Shown: piece by piece, positions 39,473 to 49,248 of the stretch
Position numbering within the stretch: position 1 is the stretch's first letter
Layout: every line of letters begins with the position of its first letter
Assembly: GCA_963851045.1 (NCBI GenBank)
Contig: CAWKNC010000002.1
Location: 1,054,001 to 1,118,000, forward strand
Origin: WHSW01 sp963851045
GTDB lineage: Bacteria > Actinomycetota > Thermoleophilia > Solirubrobacterales > 70-9
Direction of reading: 5' to 3'
Length of the DNA: 64,000 bases
Notes under the pieces: generated by a model
The model's input: only the letters and a program-made list of their open reading frames with translations
Told to the model about the DNA's origin: nothing
Databases searched by the model: none
Translations under genes and position numbers: made by a program

Positions 39473-40298
39473 GACGTGCGACGAACTCGGAGTCGAGCTC
39501 ACCTGCGTAGACGCGCCAGGCCGACCCGATCAGCGTGACGTCCAGGCTGTCGCTGATCTCGACCGTGAGCTCACCTCCGTCCAGCTCGACTGTGATCGGG
39601 CTTGCTGCGCCGCCGAGGAAGGCTGCGACCGCCGCCCCGCTGGCACCCGTGCCGGATGAGAGCGTCTCCCCCACCCCGCGCTCGAAGATCCGCGCGCGCA
39701 CCGTAGACCCGTCGACGCTGATGAACGAGACGTTGGTGCGCTGGGGAAACTTGCTGTGGGACTCGATCGCCGGGCCGATCGCCGCCAGATCCAGCGCCTC
39801 GAGCTCATCGCCGACCAAGACCACGCACTGGGGGTTGCCCACATCGACATGCTGAAAGCTCCACTCGCGGCCGCGAGAGCTGATCGAGCCGCTCCCGTCT
39901 GGCGGTCCGCCCGGATAGAAGGCCGACGTCACCGAGGCGCGGCCGATGTCCATCGAGACCTCGCCATCGCCGAGGATTGTCGGGGTGACGTCGCCGGCCT
40001 TGGTCGTGATCGTGAAGGTGTCGGCATCGGTCCAGCCGGCCTGGCGCAGGTAGAGCACCGCCTCACGCGCGCCGTTGCCCGACAGCTCCGCCTCGGAGCC
40101 GTCGGGATTGAAGATGCGCAGCCCGGCGACGTAGGCCTCATCCTCGACCTCGCTGAGCAGCAGGATGCCGTCTGAGCCGACCCCGAAGTGCGGCTCGCAG
40201 ATGAGCCTGATCCGCTCCTCGGTGAGCTCCCAGGGAAGCTCGCGGGCCTCACAGACGATGTAGTCGTTGCCGAGCGCCTGCCACTTCTCGAACCGCAT
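39465..40298 (-). CDS. dapF: Diaminopimelate epimerase homologue with both catalytic cysteines replaced
   Basis: The 277 residues align with DapF throughout: MRFEKWQALGNDYIV, the GSDGILLL strand, FNPDGSEAELSGNGAR, NPQCVVLV and ERGVGETLSSGTGAS. DapF interconverts LL- and meso-diaminopimelate with two cysteines acting as acid and base. Here both are serine: S73 (LSGNGAR, codon TCG) and S215 (LSSGTGA, codon TCC). The rest of the substrate pocket looks intact. It may be a variant enzyme, a slow one, or may act on something else. ATG 40298 is the start; the upstream open frame overlaps miaA. The miaA stop is 11 bp upstream. Confidence 0.85.
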   Translation of the reverse strand: MRFEKWQALGNDYIVCEARELPWELTEERIRLICEPHFGVGSDGILLLSEVEDEAYVAGLRIFNPDGSEAELSGNGAREAVLYLRQAGWTDADTFTITTKAGDVTPTILGDGEVSMDIGRASVTSAFYPGGPPDGSGSISSRGREWSFQHVDVGNPQCVVLVGDELEALDLAAIGPAIESHSKFPQRTNVSFISVDGSTVRARIFERGVGETLSSGTGASGAAVAAFLGGAASPITVELDGGELTVEISDSLDVTLIGSAWRVYAGELDSEFVARLS

Positions 40299-40309
40299 CG
40301 CGCGCCAGC

Positions 40310-41200
40310 CTACTGGCGGTCGAGGAGCGCGACGACCCGCTCGGCAACCTCGGCATCGGAGATCGCCGTGCGATCGATCTGCTCGACGTCGTCCATCCGC
40401 CGCATCCAGGTGAGCTGGCGGCGCGCGTAGCGCCATTGGGCGCGCTTCATCGCATCGACGTCCCCCTCGAGCAATTCCTCGAACCCGATGGCCGCTCGCG
40501 CCGTGCGCGACGCCGCGGCGACGTCGGCGCCACGCACCTCCTCGATGACCCCGAGCCGCACCATCTCGTCGACGCGAGCGTTGATCCGTTCGCGCAGTTC
40601 ATCGCGATCGACGGTGATACCGACGATCGTGGTCGGCACTCGCGCGGTCTCACTCCATAGCTTCTCGCTGGAAGGATGCGCGGCGATTCCCATCCGCGAC
40701 AGCTCGGTGAGGCGCGCGATGCGCTTGCGGTCGTTCGGATGGACGCCCGAGGCCAGTTCCTCGGAAAGCTCAGCGTGCAGCGCCTCCGCTCCACGCGTCG
40801 CGATCTCCTCCTCGACCGCAGCGCGCACCTGTGACGGCACGGGCGGTCGCATCTCGAGGTCTGCGAGCGCGGCGCGCATGTAAAGGCCCGTGCCGCCGAC
40901 GAGGATCGGGCGCCGGTTCTCGGCGATCAGCTGATCGATCTCCGCGTGCGCGAGGTTCGCGAAGCGACCCGCGGAGAACTCGCCGTCGATCGCGACGAAC
41001 CCGAGCAGGCGGTGCTCGAGGCGCCCGCGCTCCGCGGCCGAGGCGGCCCCGCTGAGGATCTCGAGGCCGCGATAGACCTGGATCGCATCGCACGAGATCG
41101 CGACGGGGTCCTCCCCACGCTGGCGCAGTCGTTCGCCAACCGCGATCGCGACACCCGTCTTGCCGACCGCTGTGGGCCCGAATATCGCCAGGACCCGCAT
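40310..41200 (-). CDS. miaA: tRNA dimethylallyltransferase
   Basis: MiaA adds a dimethylallyl group to A37 of tRNAs reading U-starting codons. The P-loop IFGPTAVGKTGVA is at the N-terminus, with SCDAIQVYRGLEI and GGTGLYMRA next, and the terminal QWRYARRQLTWMRR. The length of 296 is normal. miaB lies 29 bp upstream on the same strand, so the two enzymes that make ms2i6A are encoded together; dapF follows. Confidence 0.95.
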   Translation of the reverse strand: MRVLAIFGPTAVGKTGVAIAVGERLRQRGEDPVAISCDAIQVYRGLEILSGAASAAERGRLEHRLLGFVAIDGEFSAGRFANLAHAEIDQLIAENRRPILVGGTGLYMRAALADLEMRPPVPSQVRAAVEEEIATRGAEALHAELSEELASGVHPNDRKRIARLTELSRMGIAAHPSSEKLWSETARVPTTIVGITVDRDELRERINARVDEMVRLGVIEEVRGADVAAASRTARAAIGFEELLEGDVDAMKRAQWRYARRQLTWMRRMDDVEQIDRTAISDAEVAERVVALLDRQ

Positions 41201-41229
41201 CCGCGGCCGATCGTACCCCCGCCCGGAGC

Positions 41230-42555
<1,326 letters not shown>

Positions 42556-42576
42556 GGGGGTGATGCTAGACCGCAG

Positions 42577-43167
42577 CTAGTTCGACGAGCCGCTGGTCGT
42601 CTCGACCAGATACGCAACCAGTGCGTCGATCTGCTCGGGGCTCATCTGCGACTCGTAGCTCTGCGGCATGACGTCCGGCGGATAGCCGTCGGCGATCATG
42701 TCATTCGGATCGATGATCGAGGTCCTGATCGAATCGGCTGACTCGCCCTTGAGCGCGCCATCGAGATCCGGGCCGGTTGTGGCTGAGGAACCTGCGTCGG
42801 CAAGCGTGTGACAGCCCGTGCAGCCCTGCGAAGCAAAGAGCGCTGCGCCCTCCTCGGTCGAGGCGGTTGTGGTCTCGGCGGCGGCGTCTGGCCCGACCTC
42901 CTCTTCGGCCTCGGCTGTGTCGCCCTCCTCCTCGCTGTGCTCCGCGGCCTCGGCGAGTTCGTGAGCCTTGTGGGCCTGCTCGTCCTCGCCGTTTCTCCAC
43001 GCGAAGACAGAGGTCGCGATGACCAGCACAGATACGGCGGCGGTCACGCCGATCATCAGGCCCTTCGAACCGGGGAAGTCCTTGAAGCGCAGCCCGGCGA
43101 ACGACAGGATCAGCGCGATCGCGACCAGCCCGAGTCCGAGGATGTAGAAGAGCGTCTCGTTGCTCAT
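42577..43167 (-). CDS. Membrane-anchored mono-heme cytochrome c
   Basis: The N-terminus has two membrane helices (about residues 5-24 and 37-56), then a linker of about 60 residues rich in Glu, Ala and Thr, then a cytochrome c domain with the heme site CTGCH and an axial methionine in DVMPQSYESQM. The sequence resembles the cytochrome c domain of oxidase subunit II. It could carry electrons to a terminal oxidase encoded elsewhere. TAGGAT lies 9 nt upstream of the ATG. CcdA at 17971 would help its heme attachment. Confidence 0.88.
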   Translation of the reverse strand: MSNETLFYILGLGLVAIALILSFAGLRFKDFPGSKGLMIGVTAAVSVLVIATSVFAWRNGEDEQAHKAHELAEAAEHSEEEGDTAEAEEEVGPDAAAETTTASTEEGAALFASQGCTGCHTLADAGSSATTGPDLDGALKGESADSIRTSIIDPNDMIADGYPPDVMPQSYESQMSPEQIDALVAYLVETTSGSSN

Positions 43168-43198
43168 GAGGGCGAGATCCTAAAGGAGAGCTGCGGCG

Positions 43199-44617
43199 TC
43201 AGCTCGCATACGACGTCGCACGGCTCTCGCGGATCACCGTGATCTTGATTCGTCCGGGGTACTCGAGCTCGCGCTCGACCGCGGAGGCGACCTCGTGAGC
43301 GATCAGTGCAGCGGCCTCCTCGTCGACCGCGCCCGGATCGACGATCACCCTGATCTCGCGGCCCGCCCGCATCGCGAAGACCCGCTCGACTCCGTCGTGG
43401 CGCTGCGCGATCTCCTCGAGGTCTCGCAGGCGGGCGACGTACTGCTCGAGCGCGTCGCCCCGGGCCCCGGGTCGAGCGCCGGAGACGGCGTCCGCGGTTT
43501 GCACGATCACGGCCTCGACCGTTCGCGGCTCGACCTCGCCGTGGTGGGCCTCGATCGCGTGTGCGACAGCCTCCGACTCGCCGTTTCGGCGAGCGATACG
43601 GGCGCCGACCTGGGCGTGCGGCCCCTCCACCTCGTGGCTGACCGCCTTGCCGATGTCGTGTAGCAGCGTCGCCCGCCGCGACGTCTCCACCGACGCTCCC
43701 AGCTCCTCGGCGATCAGTCCGGCGAGCGCGGATGCCTCAACGAGGTGATCGAGAACGTTCTGTCCGTAGCTGGTGCGAAACCGCAGCTGGCCGAGCAGAC
43801 GCAGCAGCTCCGGCTGGAGACCGGCGACGCGTGCCTCCAGTGCCGCCTTCTCGCCCTCCTCGACGACCATCACGTCGATCTCCTCGCGGGCGTGCTCGTA
43901 GGTCTCCTCGATCAGCGCCGGGTGGATCCGTCCGTCGGCGATCAGCCGTTCGAGCGTGATCCGGGCGATCTCGCGACGCACGCCGTCGAAGCTCGACAGA
44001 AGTACCGCGGACGGCGTCTCGTCGATGATGATGTCAACGCCAGTCAGCTTTTCGAGCGCGCGGATGTTGCGACCGTCGCGACCGATGATTCGGCCCTTCA
44101 TCTCATCGTTGGGCAGTTCGACAAGCCGTGTGGTCGATTCGCTCGAATGCTTTGAGGCAAGTCGCTGCATCGCAACCGAGAGGATGTTCCGCGCCCGGCG
44201 TTCGGCCTCGTGGTGCGTTTCCTCCTCGATCTGCTGCAACCGCAGGCCGGCCTGCTGTCGCGCTTCCTGTTCCACCTCGGCGACGAGAATCTGGCGGGCC
44301 TGCGCAGCACTGAGCCCGGATACACGCTCCAGCTCACGGCGCTGGACACGCTTGGCCTGCTTCAGCTCCTCGATCTCCTTCGCGAGGTTTCGCTCGCGAT
44401 CCGCAAGAGCCTGGGCTCGCCGATCCACGTCGGCGCGCTGAACCGCAAGCGATTCGGTCTCCCGCAGCGACCGCTCCTCCATTCGCGCGATCTCCTCTCG
44501 GCGCGCGCGCAGCTCGTCGGCGGCTCCGAAACCGTTGCTCGCCGCCTGGTCAGGCTCGGCCCCGTCGACCGACGCAGGCGTACGCCGCCACGGTCGCCAA
44601 CGCGCGCGTTCAGCCAT
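43199..44617 (-). CDS. rny: Ribonuclease Y lacking the N-terminal membrane anchor
   Basis: RNase Y starts mRNA decay by endonucleolytic cleavage. A long coiled coil (residues about 30-150), a KH domain (GRIIGRDGRNIRALE) and an HD domain (LLHDIGKAVSHEVEGPHAQVGA) are present. Most homologues are about 510-520 residues and start with a membrane helix; this one has 472 residues and a charged start (MAERARWRPWRRT) without one, so it is probably cytoplasmic. The ATG has GAGGAGAGG upstream, which supports this start. RNase J and PNPase genes lie in the same window. Confidence 0.93.
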   Translation of the reverse strand: MAERARWRPWRRTPASVDGAEPDQAASNGFGAADELRARREEIARMEERSLRETESLAVQRADVDRRAQALADRERNLAKEIEELKQAKRVQRRELERVSGLSAAQARQILVAEVEQEARQQAGLRLQQIEEETHHEAERRARNILSVAMQRLASKHSSESTTRLVELPNDEMKGRIIGRDGRNIRALEKLTGVDIIIDETPSAVLLSSFDGVRREIARITLERLIADGRIHPALIEETYEHAREEIDVMVVEEGEKAALEARVAGLQPELLRLLGQLRFRTSYGQNVLDHLVEASALAGLIAEELGASVETSRRATLLHDIGKAVSHEVEGPHAQVGARIARRNGESEAVAHAIEAHHGEVEPRTVEAVIVQTADAVSGARPGARGDALEQYVARLRDLEEIAQRHDGVERVFAMRAGREIRVIVDPGAVDEEAAALIAHEVASAVERELEYPGRIKITVIRESRATSYAS

Positions 44618-44726
44618 CGGTTCCCTCTCCTCGGCCCAGTGGGCCGGCTCGCTCTGCCGCTATCGAACGGCCGTCTTGGCCGTCGCGGCCCTGGAAGCCC
44701 GACTCGCGCGTGTGCTCGCTGAAACT

Positions 44727-44750
44727 CGCGCGCCGATCAGGCGGCGCGCG
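44727..44750 (-). terminator. Inverted repeat, possible recX terminator
   Basis: CGCGCGCCG-N6-CGGCGCGCG is a perfect 9-bp stem with a 6-nt loop about 175 bp after the recX stop. There is no T-tract. Confidence 0.4.
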
Positions 44751-44824
44751 TCAAATGCGGATCAAGTCCGCCTACGTGTCGACCCCATCCCTGTAGTCGT
44801 CATCGAAGTCAAAAAGGCTCTGTT

Positions 44825-44850
44825 CAGCTTGCAAGTTGCGTAGATCAGGC
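44825..44850. promoter_or_regulatory. Palindrome plus sequence shared with the RsiG/GarA/FtsR promoter
   Basis: AGCTTGCAAGTT (a near-perfect palindrome) followed by GTAGATCAGGC repeats, with two small gaps, the arrangement at 4591-4613. It may be a second site for the MerR regulator encoded at 5447, placed between recX and rny. Confidence 0.35.
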
Positions 44851-44924
44851 GACCGACGGGCCGCACGACGATCGTAGAGGTGGACCGTCGATCCCGCAAG
44901 GCTCGGGTGAGGACTGCAACGCGC

Positions 44925-45383
44925 TCAGGCAGCGCGGCGCTCGGCCCCGCGCACGGCCTCGTAGGCAAGCTCAGCCTCGTAGCCGCGCCGCGCCAAGAAA
45001 GCGAGCGCTCGCGATCGCGAGCGGTCGTCAAGCGGGGGATCTCCGCGACGCTCGAGCAGTTCGATTGCGCGGTCGAGCTGGGTCTCGCGGCCATCTCCTG
45101 CCAGCGCCGCATCGATCAGGGCGCGGTCGAGATTGCGCTTGGCGAGGGCCTCGCGAATCCGATCAGGCCCCCATCCGCTCAGCTCTCGCTTGTCCTCGGC
45201 AAAGCGCATCGCAAAGCGCTCATCATCAATCGCGCCGCTTTCGACCAAGCGATTGATCGCCTCCTCGACCTCGCCCTGCGGATACCCCCGGGCCGCCAGC
45301 CATTCCGCCAGCTCTCCCGTCGTCCGCTCGTGATGCGAGAGAGCCACGAGCGCCCGCTCGAACGCGTCGGCCGGCACGGTCAA
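44925..45383 (-). CDS. recX: Regulatory protein RecX
   Basis: RecX binds RecA filaments and limits recombinase activity. The 152 residues are three three-helix repeats with LVALSHHERTTGELAEWLAARGY, RLVESGAIDDERFAMRFAED and REALAKRNLD, all characteristic of RecX. The gene lies 11 bp after recA on the same strand, the usual arrangement. Confidence 0.92.
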   Translation of the reverse strand: MTVPADAFERALVALSHHERTTGELAEWLAARGYPQGEVEEAINRLVESGAIDDERFAMRFAEDKRELSGWGPDRIREALAKRNLDRALIDAALAGDGRETQLDRAIELLERRGDPPLDDRSRSRALAFLARRGYEAELAYEAVRGAERRAA

Positions 45384-45394
45384 AGGCCTCCGAA

Positions 45395-46534
45395 CTACGC
45401 GGCCTTGCGCTCGAGCTCGGCCGCCTCGGCATCCGCGGCCGTCTCAGGTGCCTGTTCCAGGGCCTCCTCGACATCCGGAACCGCGCGTGGGACGGTCGGG
45501 GCCCGATCGATGCCGAGCTCGGTGAAGATCTTGCCTTCGATCTCGCTCGAGAGGTCGGGGTTGTCCTGGAGGTACTGCTTGGTGTTGTTGCGGCCCTGAC
45601 CGAGTCGCAGCTCGCCATAGGAGAAGAACGAGCCGGACTTGCTGATCAGGTCGTGCTCGAGCCCGAGGTCGATCAGGCTGCCCTCGCGCGAGATGCCGAC
45701 GCCGTACTCGATGTCGAACTCGGCCTGGCGAAACGGCGCCGCGACCTTGTTCTTGACGACCTTGACCCGGACGCGGTTTCCAACCGCCTCCGTGCCCTCC
45801 TTGAGCGTCTCGATCCGGCGCATGTCGAGACGCTGAGAGCAGTAGAACTTCAGCGCGCGCCCGCCCGGCTGCGTCTCCGGCGAACCGAACATGACGCCGA
45901 TCTTCTCGCGGATCTGGTTCGTGAACAGGCAGACCGTCTTCGCCCGATTGAGGTTGCCGGCGAGCTTGCGCAGCGCCTGCGACATCAGGCGCGCCTGCAA
46001 CCCGACCGTCTGCTCGCCCATCTGGCCCTCCAGCTCGACCCGAGGCGTCAGAGCCGCGACCGAGTCGACAGCGACGACGTCAACCGCACCGGAGCGCACC
46101 AGGACGTCCACGATCTCGAGTGCCTGCTCGCCGTAGTCCGGCTGCGAGACCAAGAGCTCGTCCGTGTCGACTCCGATCCGCTTCGCGTAGATCGGGTCCA
46201 GGGCATGCTCGGCGTCGACGAAGGCACAGACGCCGCCACGGGCCTGGGCCTCGGCGATGATGTGGTAGACGAGCGTCGTCTTACCCGACGACTCCGGCCC
46301 GAAGATCTCGACGATCCGCCCCCTTGGCACGCCGCCGATGCCAAGCGCCAGATCGAGTGAGAGCGCGCCCGTCGGGATCGCGTCGACCGGCACCGAGGCC
46401 TTGTCCCCGAGGCGCATCACCGAACCCGCACCGAAGTCCTTTTCAATCTGACTCACGGCAGCCTCGAGCGCCGAGGCCTTGGCCTTGGCCTCCTTGTCAG
46501 CCGCCTTCAGCTCCGCCTTCGTCGTATCAGCCAC
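45395..46534 (-). CDS. recA: Recombinase A
   Basis: RecA forms filaments on single-stranded DNA and drives homologous recombination and LexA cleavage. The Walker A motif is GPESSGKTT; loops MSQALRKLAGNLNRAKT and NQIREKIGVMFGSPE are standard. The start is taken as GTG 46534, which has AGAGGTGA 7 nt upstream; the 38 codons before it are not RecA-like. This gives 379 residues, with an N-terminal charged extension and an acidic C-terminus. No LexA-type GAAC-N4-GTTC box was seen upstream. Confidence 0.95.
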   Translation of the reverse strand: MADTTKAELKAADKEAKAKASALEAAVSQIEKDFGAGSVMRLGDKASVPVDAIPTGALSLDLALGIGGVPRGRIVEIFGPESSGKTTLVYHIIAEAQARGGVCAFVDAEHALDPIYAKRIGVDTDELLVSQPDYGEQALEIVDVLVRSGAVDVVAVDSVAALTPRVELEGQMGEQTVGLQARLMSQALRKLAGNLNRAKTVCLFTNQIREKIGVMFGSPETQPGGRALKFYCSQRLDMRRIETLKEGTEAVGNRVRVKVVKNKVAAPFRQAEFDIEYGVGISREGSLIDLGLEHDLISKSGSFFSYGELRLGQGRNNTKQYLQDNPDLSSEIEGKIFTELGIDRAPTVPRAVPDVEEALEQAPETAADAEAAELERKAA

Positions 46535-46556
46535 TTTCAATTCACCTCTCTGGTCC

Positions 46557-47174
46557 TCAGGGGGACGGCAAGTCGATACCCGAGAGCGCGATGTACTCGG
46601 CTCCCTGGGGTTTGAGATGCGAACGGTAAAGAACCACTCGGACGGCATCGAACGGCTGTTCGATTGCCTTCGGCAACGGTGCCGGGACCTTGCGGACGCG
46701 CTTTGGGCGTGCCTTGCCGCGGCGCTCCCCGCGCTCCGGCGCCAAGCGCTCGGTCCGGACGCGCGCGACGGTCACATGCGGCCAAAACCGCCGCTCCTCC
46801 GGCTTGAAGAGGCGTTCAGCGGCCAGGGCTTCCGCCAACTCGGCCTGGAAGGCCACCGCGCTCTCGCTTTTGGCGCTGAGCGTGTAGAGGCGCGGCCTGC
46901 CCTTCGGGACCGCCATCGGCTCCGACTCGAAGCGCATTTCGATCCGCCGCGGCTGGAGCGCCTTGATCACCGCCTCGATCCGAGGGATGTCGCGCTCCGC
47001 ACGCTGGGCGAGAAAGCAGAGGGTGATGTGAAGCGCCTCGGCGCGCATCGCCCGCAGAGCCGGGTCGGTCAGCGCCTGGGCTTGCCAGGCGACAACTCCG
47101 TCGCGAACCTTCTGGGGAAGGTCGAGCGCGACGAACAGGCGCGCCTTTGATTCGCTTGATCGGGGCTCGGCCAC
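46557..47174 (-). CDS. thpR: RNA 2',3'-cyclic phosphodiesterase (2H family)
   Basis: The two catalytic H-x-(T/S)-x motifs are present as HITLCFL and HVTVARV, about 90 residues apart, and RLFVALDLP begins the domain. ThpR/LigT enzymes open 2',3'-cyclic phosphates of RNA or tRNA fragments. A basic insertion follows the second motif (RGERRGKARPKRVRK). I use GTG 47174; a TAGCGT hexamer lies 8 nt upstream. recA follows after 22 bp, so the genes are probably co-transcribed. Confidence 0.85.
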   Translation of the reverse strand: MAEPRSSESKARLFVALDLPQKVRDGVVAWQAQALTDPALRAMRAEALHITLCFLAQRAERDIPRIEAVIKALQPRRIEMRFESEPMAVPKGRPRLYTLSAKSESAVAFQAELAEALAAERLFKPEERRFWPHVTVARVRTERLAPERGERRGKARPKRVRKVPAPLPKAIEQPFDAVRVVLYRSHLKPQGAEYIALSGIDLPSP

Positions 47175-47270
47175 TCGCCGCCACGCTACGCGGCGCGGCG
47201 GCGCGAAACGCACAACGAACGTCCCAACATCGCATCGCGCATCGGTCAAACCCACGCAGGGCCACGCGCG

Positions 47271-47762
47271 TCAGTCGAGCTTGATGAGCTCGAATGCGAG
47301 CTTCGAATCCACGAGCTCGACCACCCCCATCGTGTGTGAGGGCGAGCGCCGGCGTTCGGTCGGGCTGCCCGGATTGAAGATCTGAAAGCCGTCTTCATCT
47401 CGCTCGTGAAGTGGAATATGGGAGTGCCCGAAGACCACCGCGTCGACGTCCGGGAACGCTCGGCGCATACGTCTCAAGCGTCCGCGAGCCGACCCCGCAT
47501 CGTGGATCACCCCGATCGTGGCTCCGCCCACCTCGACCTCCACTCGCTCGGGTAGGCGATTGCGCAGGGCCGGCTCGTCCACGTTTCCATAGACCGCTAC
47601 CAGCGGCGGCCCGATCCCAGCGATCTCCTCGTAGACCCGCTCACTCTTGATGTCGCCGGCGTGAATGACGAGGTCAGCCGCGGCGACGATCCGCACGCAT
47701 TCATCGGGCAGGCGCCGCGACCCGCGCGGCATGTGGGTGTCCGCCAGGAGCGCGACCCGCAT
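47271..47762 (-). CDS. YfcE/MJ0936-type metallophosphoesterase
   Basis: The protein starts MRVALLADTHMPRGSRRLP with the D-x-H metal motif, then VIHAGDIKS, VYGNVDEPALR and the FGHSHIPLHER site, all phosphoesterase metal ligands. Family members cleave phosphodiesters in vitro, but their true substrates are not settled. ATG 47762 overlaps the cinA stop (TAATG), giving 163 residues; the longer frame is antisense-like cinA sequence. Confidence 0.88.
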   Translation of the reverse strand: MRVALLADTHMPRGSRRLPDECVRIVAAADLVIHAGDIKSERVYEEIAGIGPPLVAVYGNVDEPALRNRLPERVEVEVGGATIGVIHDAGSARGRLRRMRRAFPDVDAVVFGHSHIPLHERDEDGFQIFNPGSPTERRRSPSHTMGVVELVDSKLAFELIKLD

Positions 47763-49048
47763 TACAGGGGGAGTTCTTCTCCTCGAAGCAAGCGTCGCAG
47801 CATCTGCATCGCGACCGTGGTCGATCGGTCGCGGATCTCGGTCCGGTCGCCCGGCATGGCGACGTCCCGAGCGAGCACCGTCCCGTCGCTTGACAACACG
47901 CACCAGCAGACCGTCCCGACGGGCTTATCGTCGGTGCCGCCGTCCGGACCGGCGATACCTGTGATGGCGGCGGCGACATCGGCGTCAAAGCGCTCGAGCG
48001 CTCCCTCGGCCATCGCGCGCGCCACCTCCGGCGAGACCGCGCCATGCGTCTCGATGAGAGCCTCGTCGACGCCGAGAAGGTCCCGTTTGGCCTCGTTGGA
48101 GTAGGAGACCACGCCGCCCGCGACATAGGCGGACGATCCCGGCCGCTCGGTCAGCCGAGCGGCCAGCAGCCCGCCCGTGCACGATTCGGCGAGACCGATC
48201 CGATGGCCCTTGAGGAGCTCGGCGATCTGATCGTCGATCGTTGAGCCGTCGACGCTGAAGATGAAGCGGTCGTGACGAGCGACGAGGCCCTCGACGAGCG
48301 CTTCGCGTTCGGCCTCGGCGCCCGGATGGTGGCGGATCTCGATCTCGAGCTCACCGCGCCGCAGACAGGTCGTTATCTCCAGCGCAGACGTATCGACGTC
48401 CGCTTCAATCTCGCGCAGCGACTGCGCGATCTCGGACTCCGGGATCCCGAACATCCGCACGGTCTGACTGTCGAAGGTCTCCGCCCGCTTCAGCACGCGC
48501 TGGACGGCGTCGGTCGCAAGTGCCGCGTCCCACATCGCGTGTAGCTCTCGCGGCGGACCGGGAAGCACGACCACCGTCGGCCCGTCGGCGACGGCAACGA
48601 CGAGTCCCGGAGCGGTGCCCGCGGGGTCGAGGGCGGTAGCCCCGACGGGCACCATCGCCTGCTTTCGGTTTGCGGCCTTGAGCGCCTCTGGGTCGAAGCG
48701 CATCCGCCGCGCGAAGCCGGCGACGATCGCCGCGATCTTCGCCTCCATCTCCTCGTCGAGCACCATCTCCGCTCCGGCGAACCGAGCGACGACCTCCGCC
48801 GTGAGGTCATCGGCGGTCGGGCCGAGGCCTCCACTGGTGACGATCAGGTCGCAGCCCTCGTTCGCCATGAATCGCAATCCGGCCTGGAGATCCTCCGGAC
48901 GGTCGCCGACAACGAGAATGTGCGCGACCTCGATTCCCTCGCCGGCAAGCCGCTGAGAGACCCAGGGACCGTTGCGATCGGTGATCACCGCCGTGATCAC
49001 CTCGGTTCCGGTGACGAGAATCCCCGCCCTGACTGCGCTGCCGCTCAT
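47762..49048 (-). CDS. cinA: CinA family nicotinamide-nucleotide amidase
   Basis: The N-terminal MoaB-like domain has VTGTEVITAVITDRNG and VTSGGLGPTADDLTAEVVA; the C-terminal amidase domain has LAESCTGGLLAARLTERPGSS and VVSYSNEAKRDLLGV. CinA proteins hydrolyse NMN to nicotinate mononucleotide and may repair pyridine nucleotides. In many bacteria cinA lies next to recA; here two genes intervene. The ATG at 49048 has no clear ribosome site. Confidence 0.93.
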   Translation of the reverse strand: MSGSAVRAGILVTGTEVITAVITDRNGPWVSQRLAGEGIEVAHILVVGDRPEDLQAGLRFMANEGCDLIVTSGGLGPTADDLTAEVVARFAGAEMVLDEEMEAKIAAIVAGFARRMRFDPEALKAANRKQAMVPVGATALDPAGTAPGLVVAVADGPTVVVLPGPPRELHAMWDAALATDAVQRVLKRAETFDSQTVRMFGIPESEIAQSLREIEADVDTSALEITTCLRRGELEIEIRHHPGAEAEREALVEGLVARHDRFIFSVDGSTIDDQIAELLKGHRIGLAESCTGGLLAARLTERPGSSAYVAGGVVSYSNEAKRDLLGVDEALIETHGAVSPEVARAMAEGALERFDADVAAAITGIAGPDGGTDDKPVGTVCWCVLSSDGTVLARDVAMPGDRTEIRDRSTTVAMQMLRRLLRGEELPL

Positions 49049-49097
49049 CGCGACGCATTCTCGCTGTTCGAGCGAAGGAGGCGCCGCAGCCCCTGCG

Positions 49098-49145
49098 CCG
49101 AACGTCGCGGAGTTAGTCCTATAGGCGGCCTTCAGCGACGTTCGG
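49098..49145. repeat. 11-bp inverted repeat upstream of cinA
   Basis: CCGAACGTCGC (49098-49108) and GCGACGTTCGG (49135-49145) are exact reverse complements around 26 nt containing the palindrome CCTATAGG. It lies in the divergent promoter region of cinA and the repeat protein gene and may be an operator for either. Confidence 0.5.
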
Positions 49146-49157
49146 GCTCTGACACGC

Positions 49158-49186
49158 TTGCGCCGCCCGCTTGCACGGGATAGCGT
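49158..49186 (+). promoter_or_regulatory. Promoter of the NAT-repeat secreted protein gene
   Basis: TTGCGC and TAGCGT are separated by 17 nt. The expected transcript start is about 55 nt before the ATG, which has a strong AAGGAGG site. Confidence 0.5.
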
Positions 49187-49248
49187 GGGCGCACCGGGGT
49201 GGGGACGACACCCTCGCCAGGAACGTCGCTCTATCCGAAGGAGGCCCC

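Larger units (their letters stand above)
44618..44924 (-). other. Intergenic region between recX and rny
   Basis: About 300 bp without a gene. It holds a 9-bp inverted repeat that may end the recX transcript and a palindrome linked to a sequence shared with the promoter at 4594. No convincing promoter for rny was identified by eye. Confidence 0.5.

Noticed and set aside
46535..49100. LexA (SOS) box near recA, thpR or cinA
   Set aside because: I looked for GAAC-N4-GTTC upstream of these genes and found only half sites or the reversed order.
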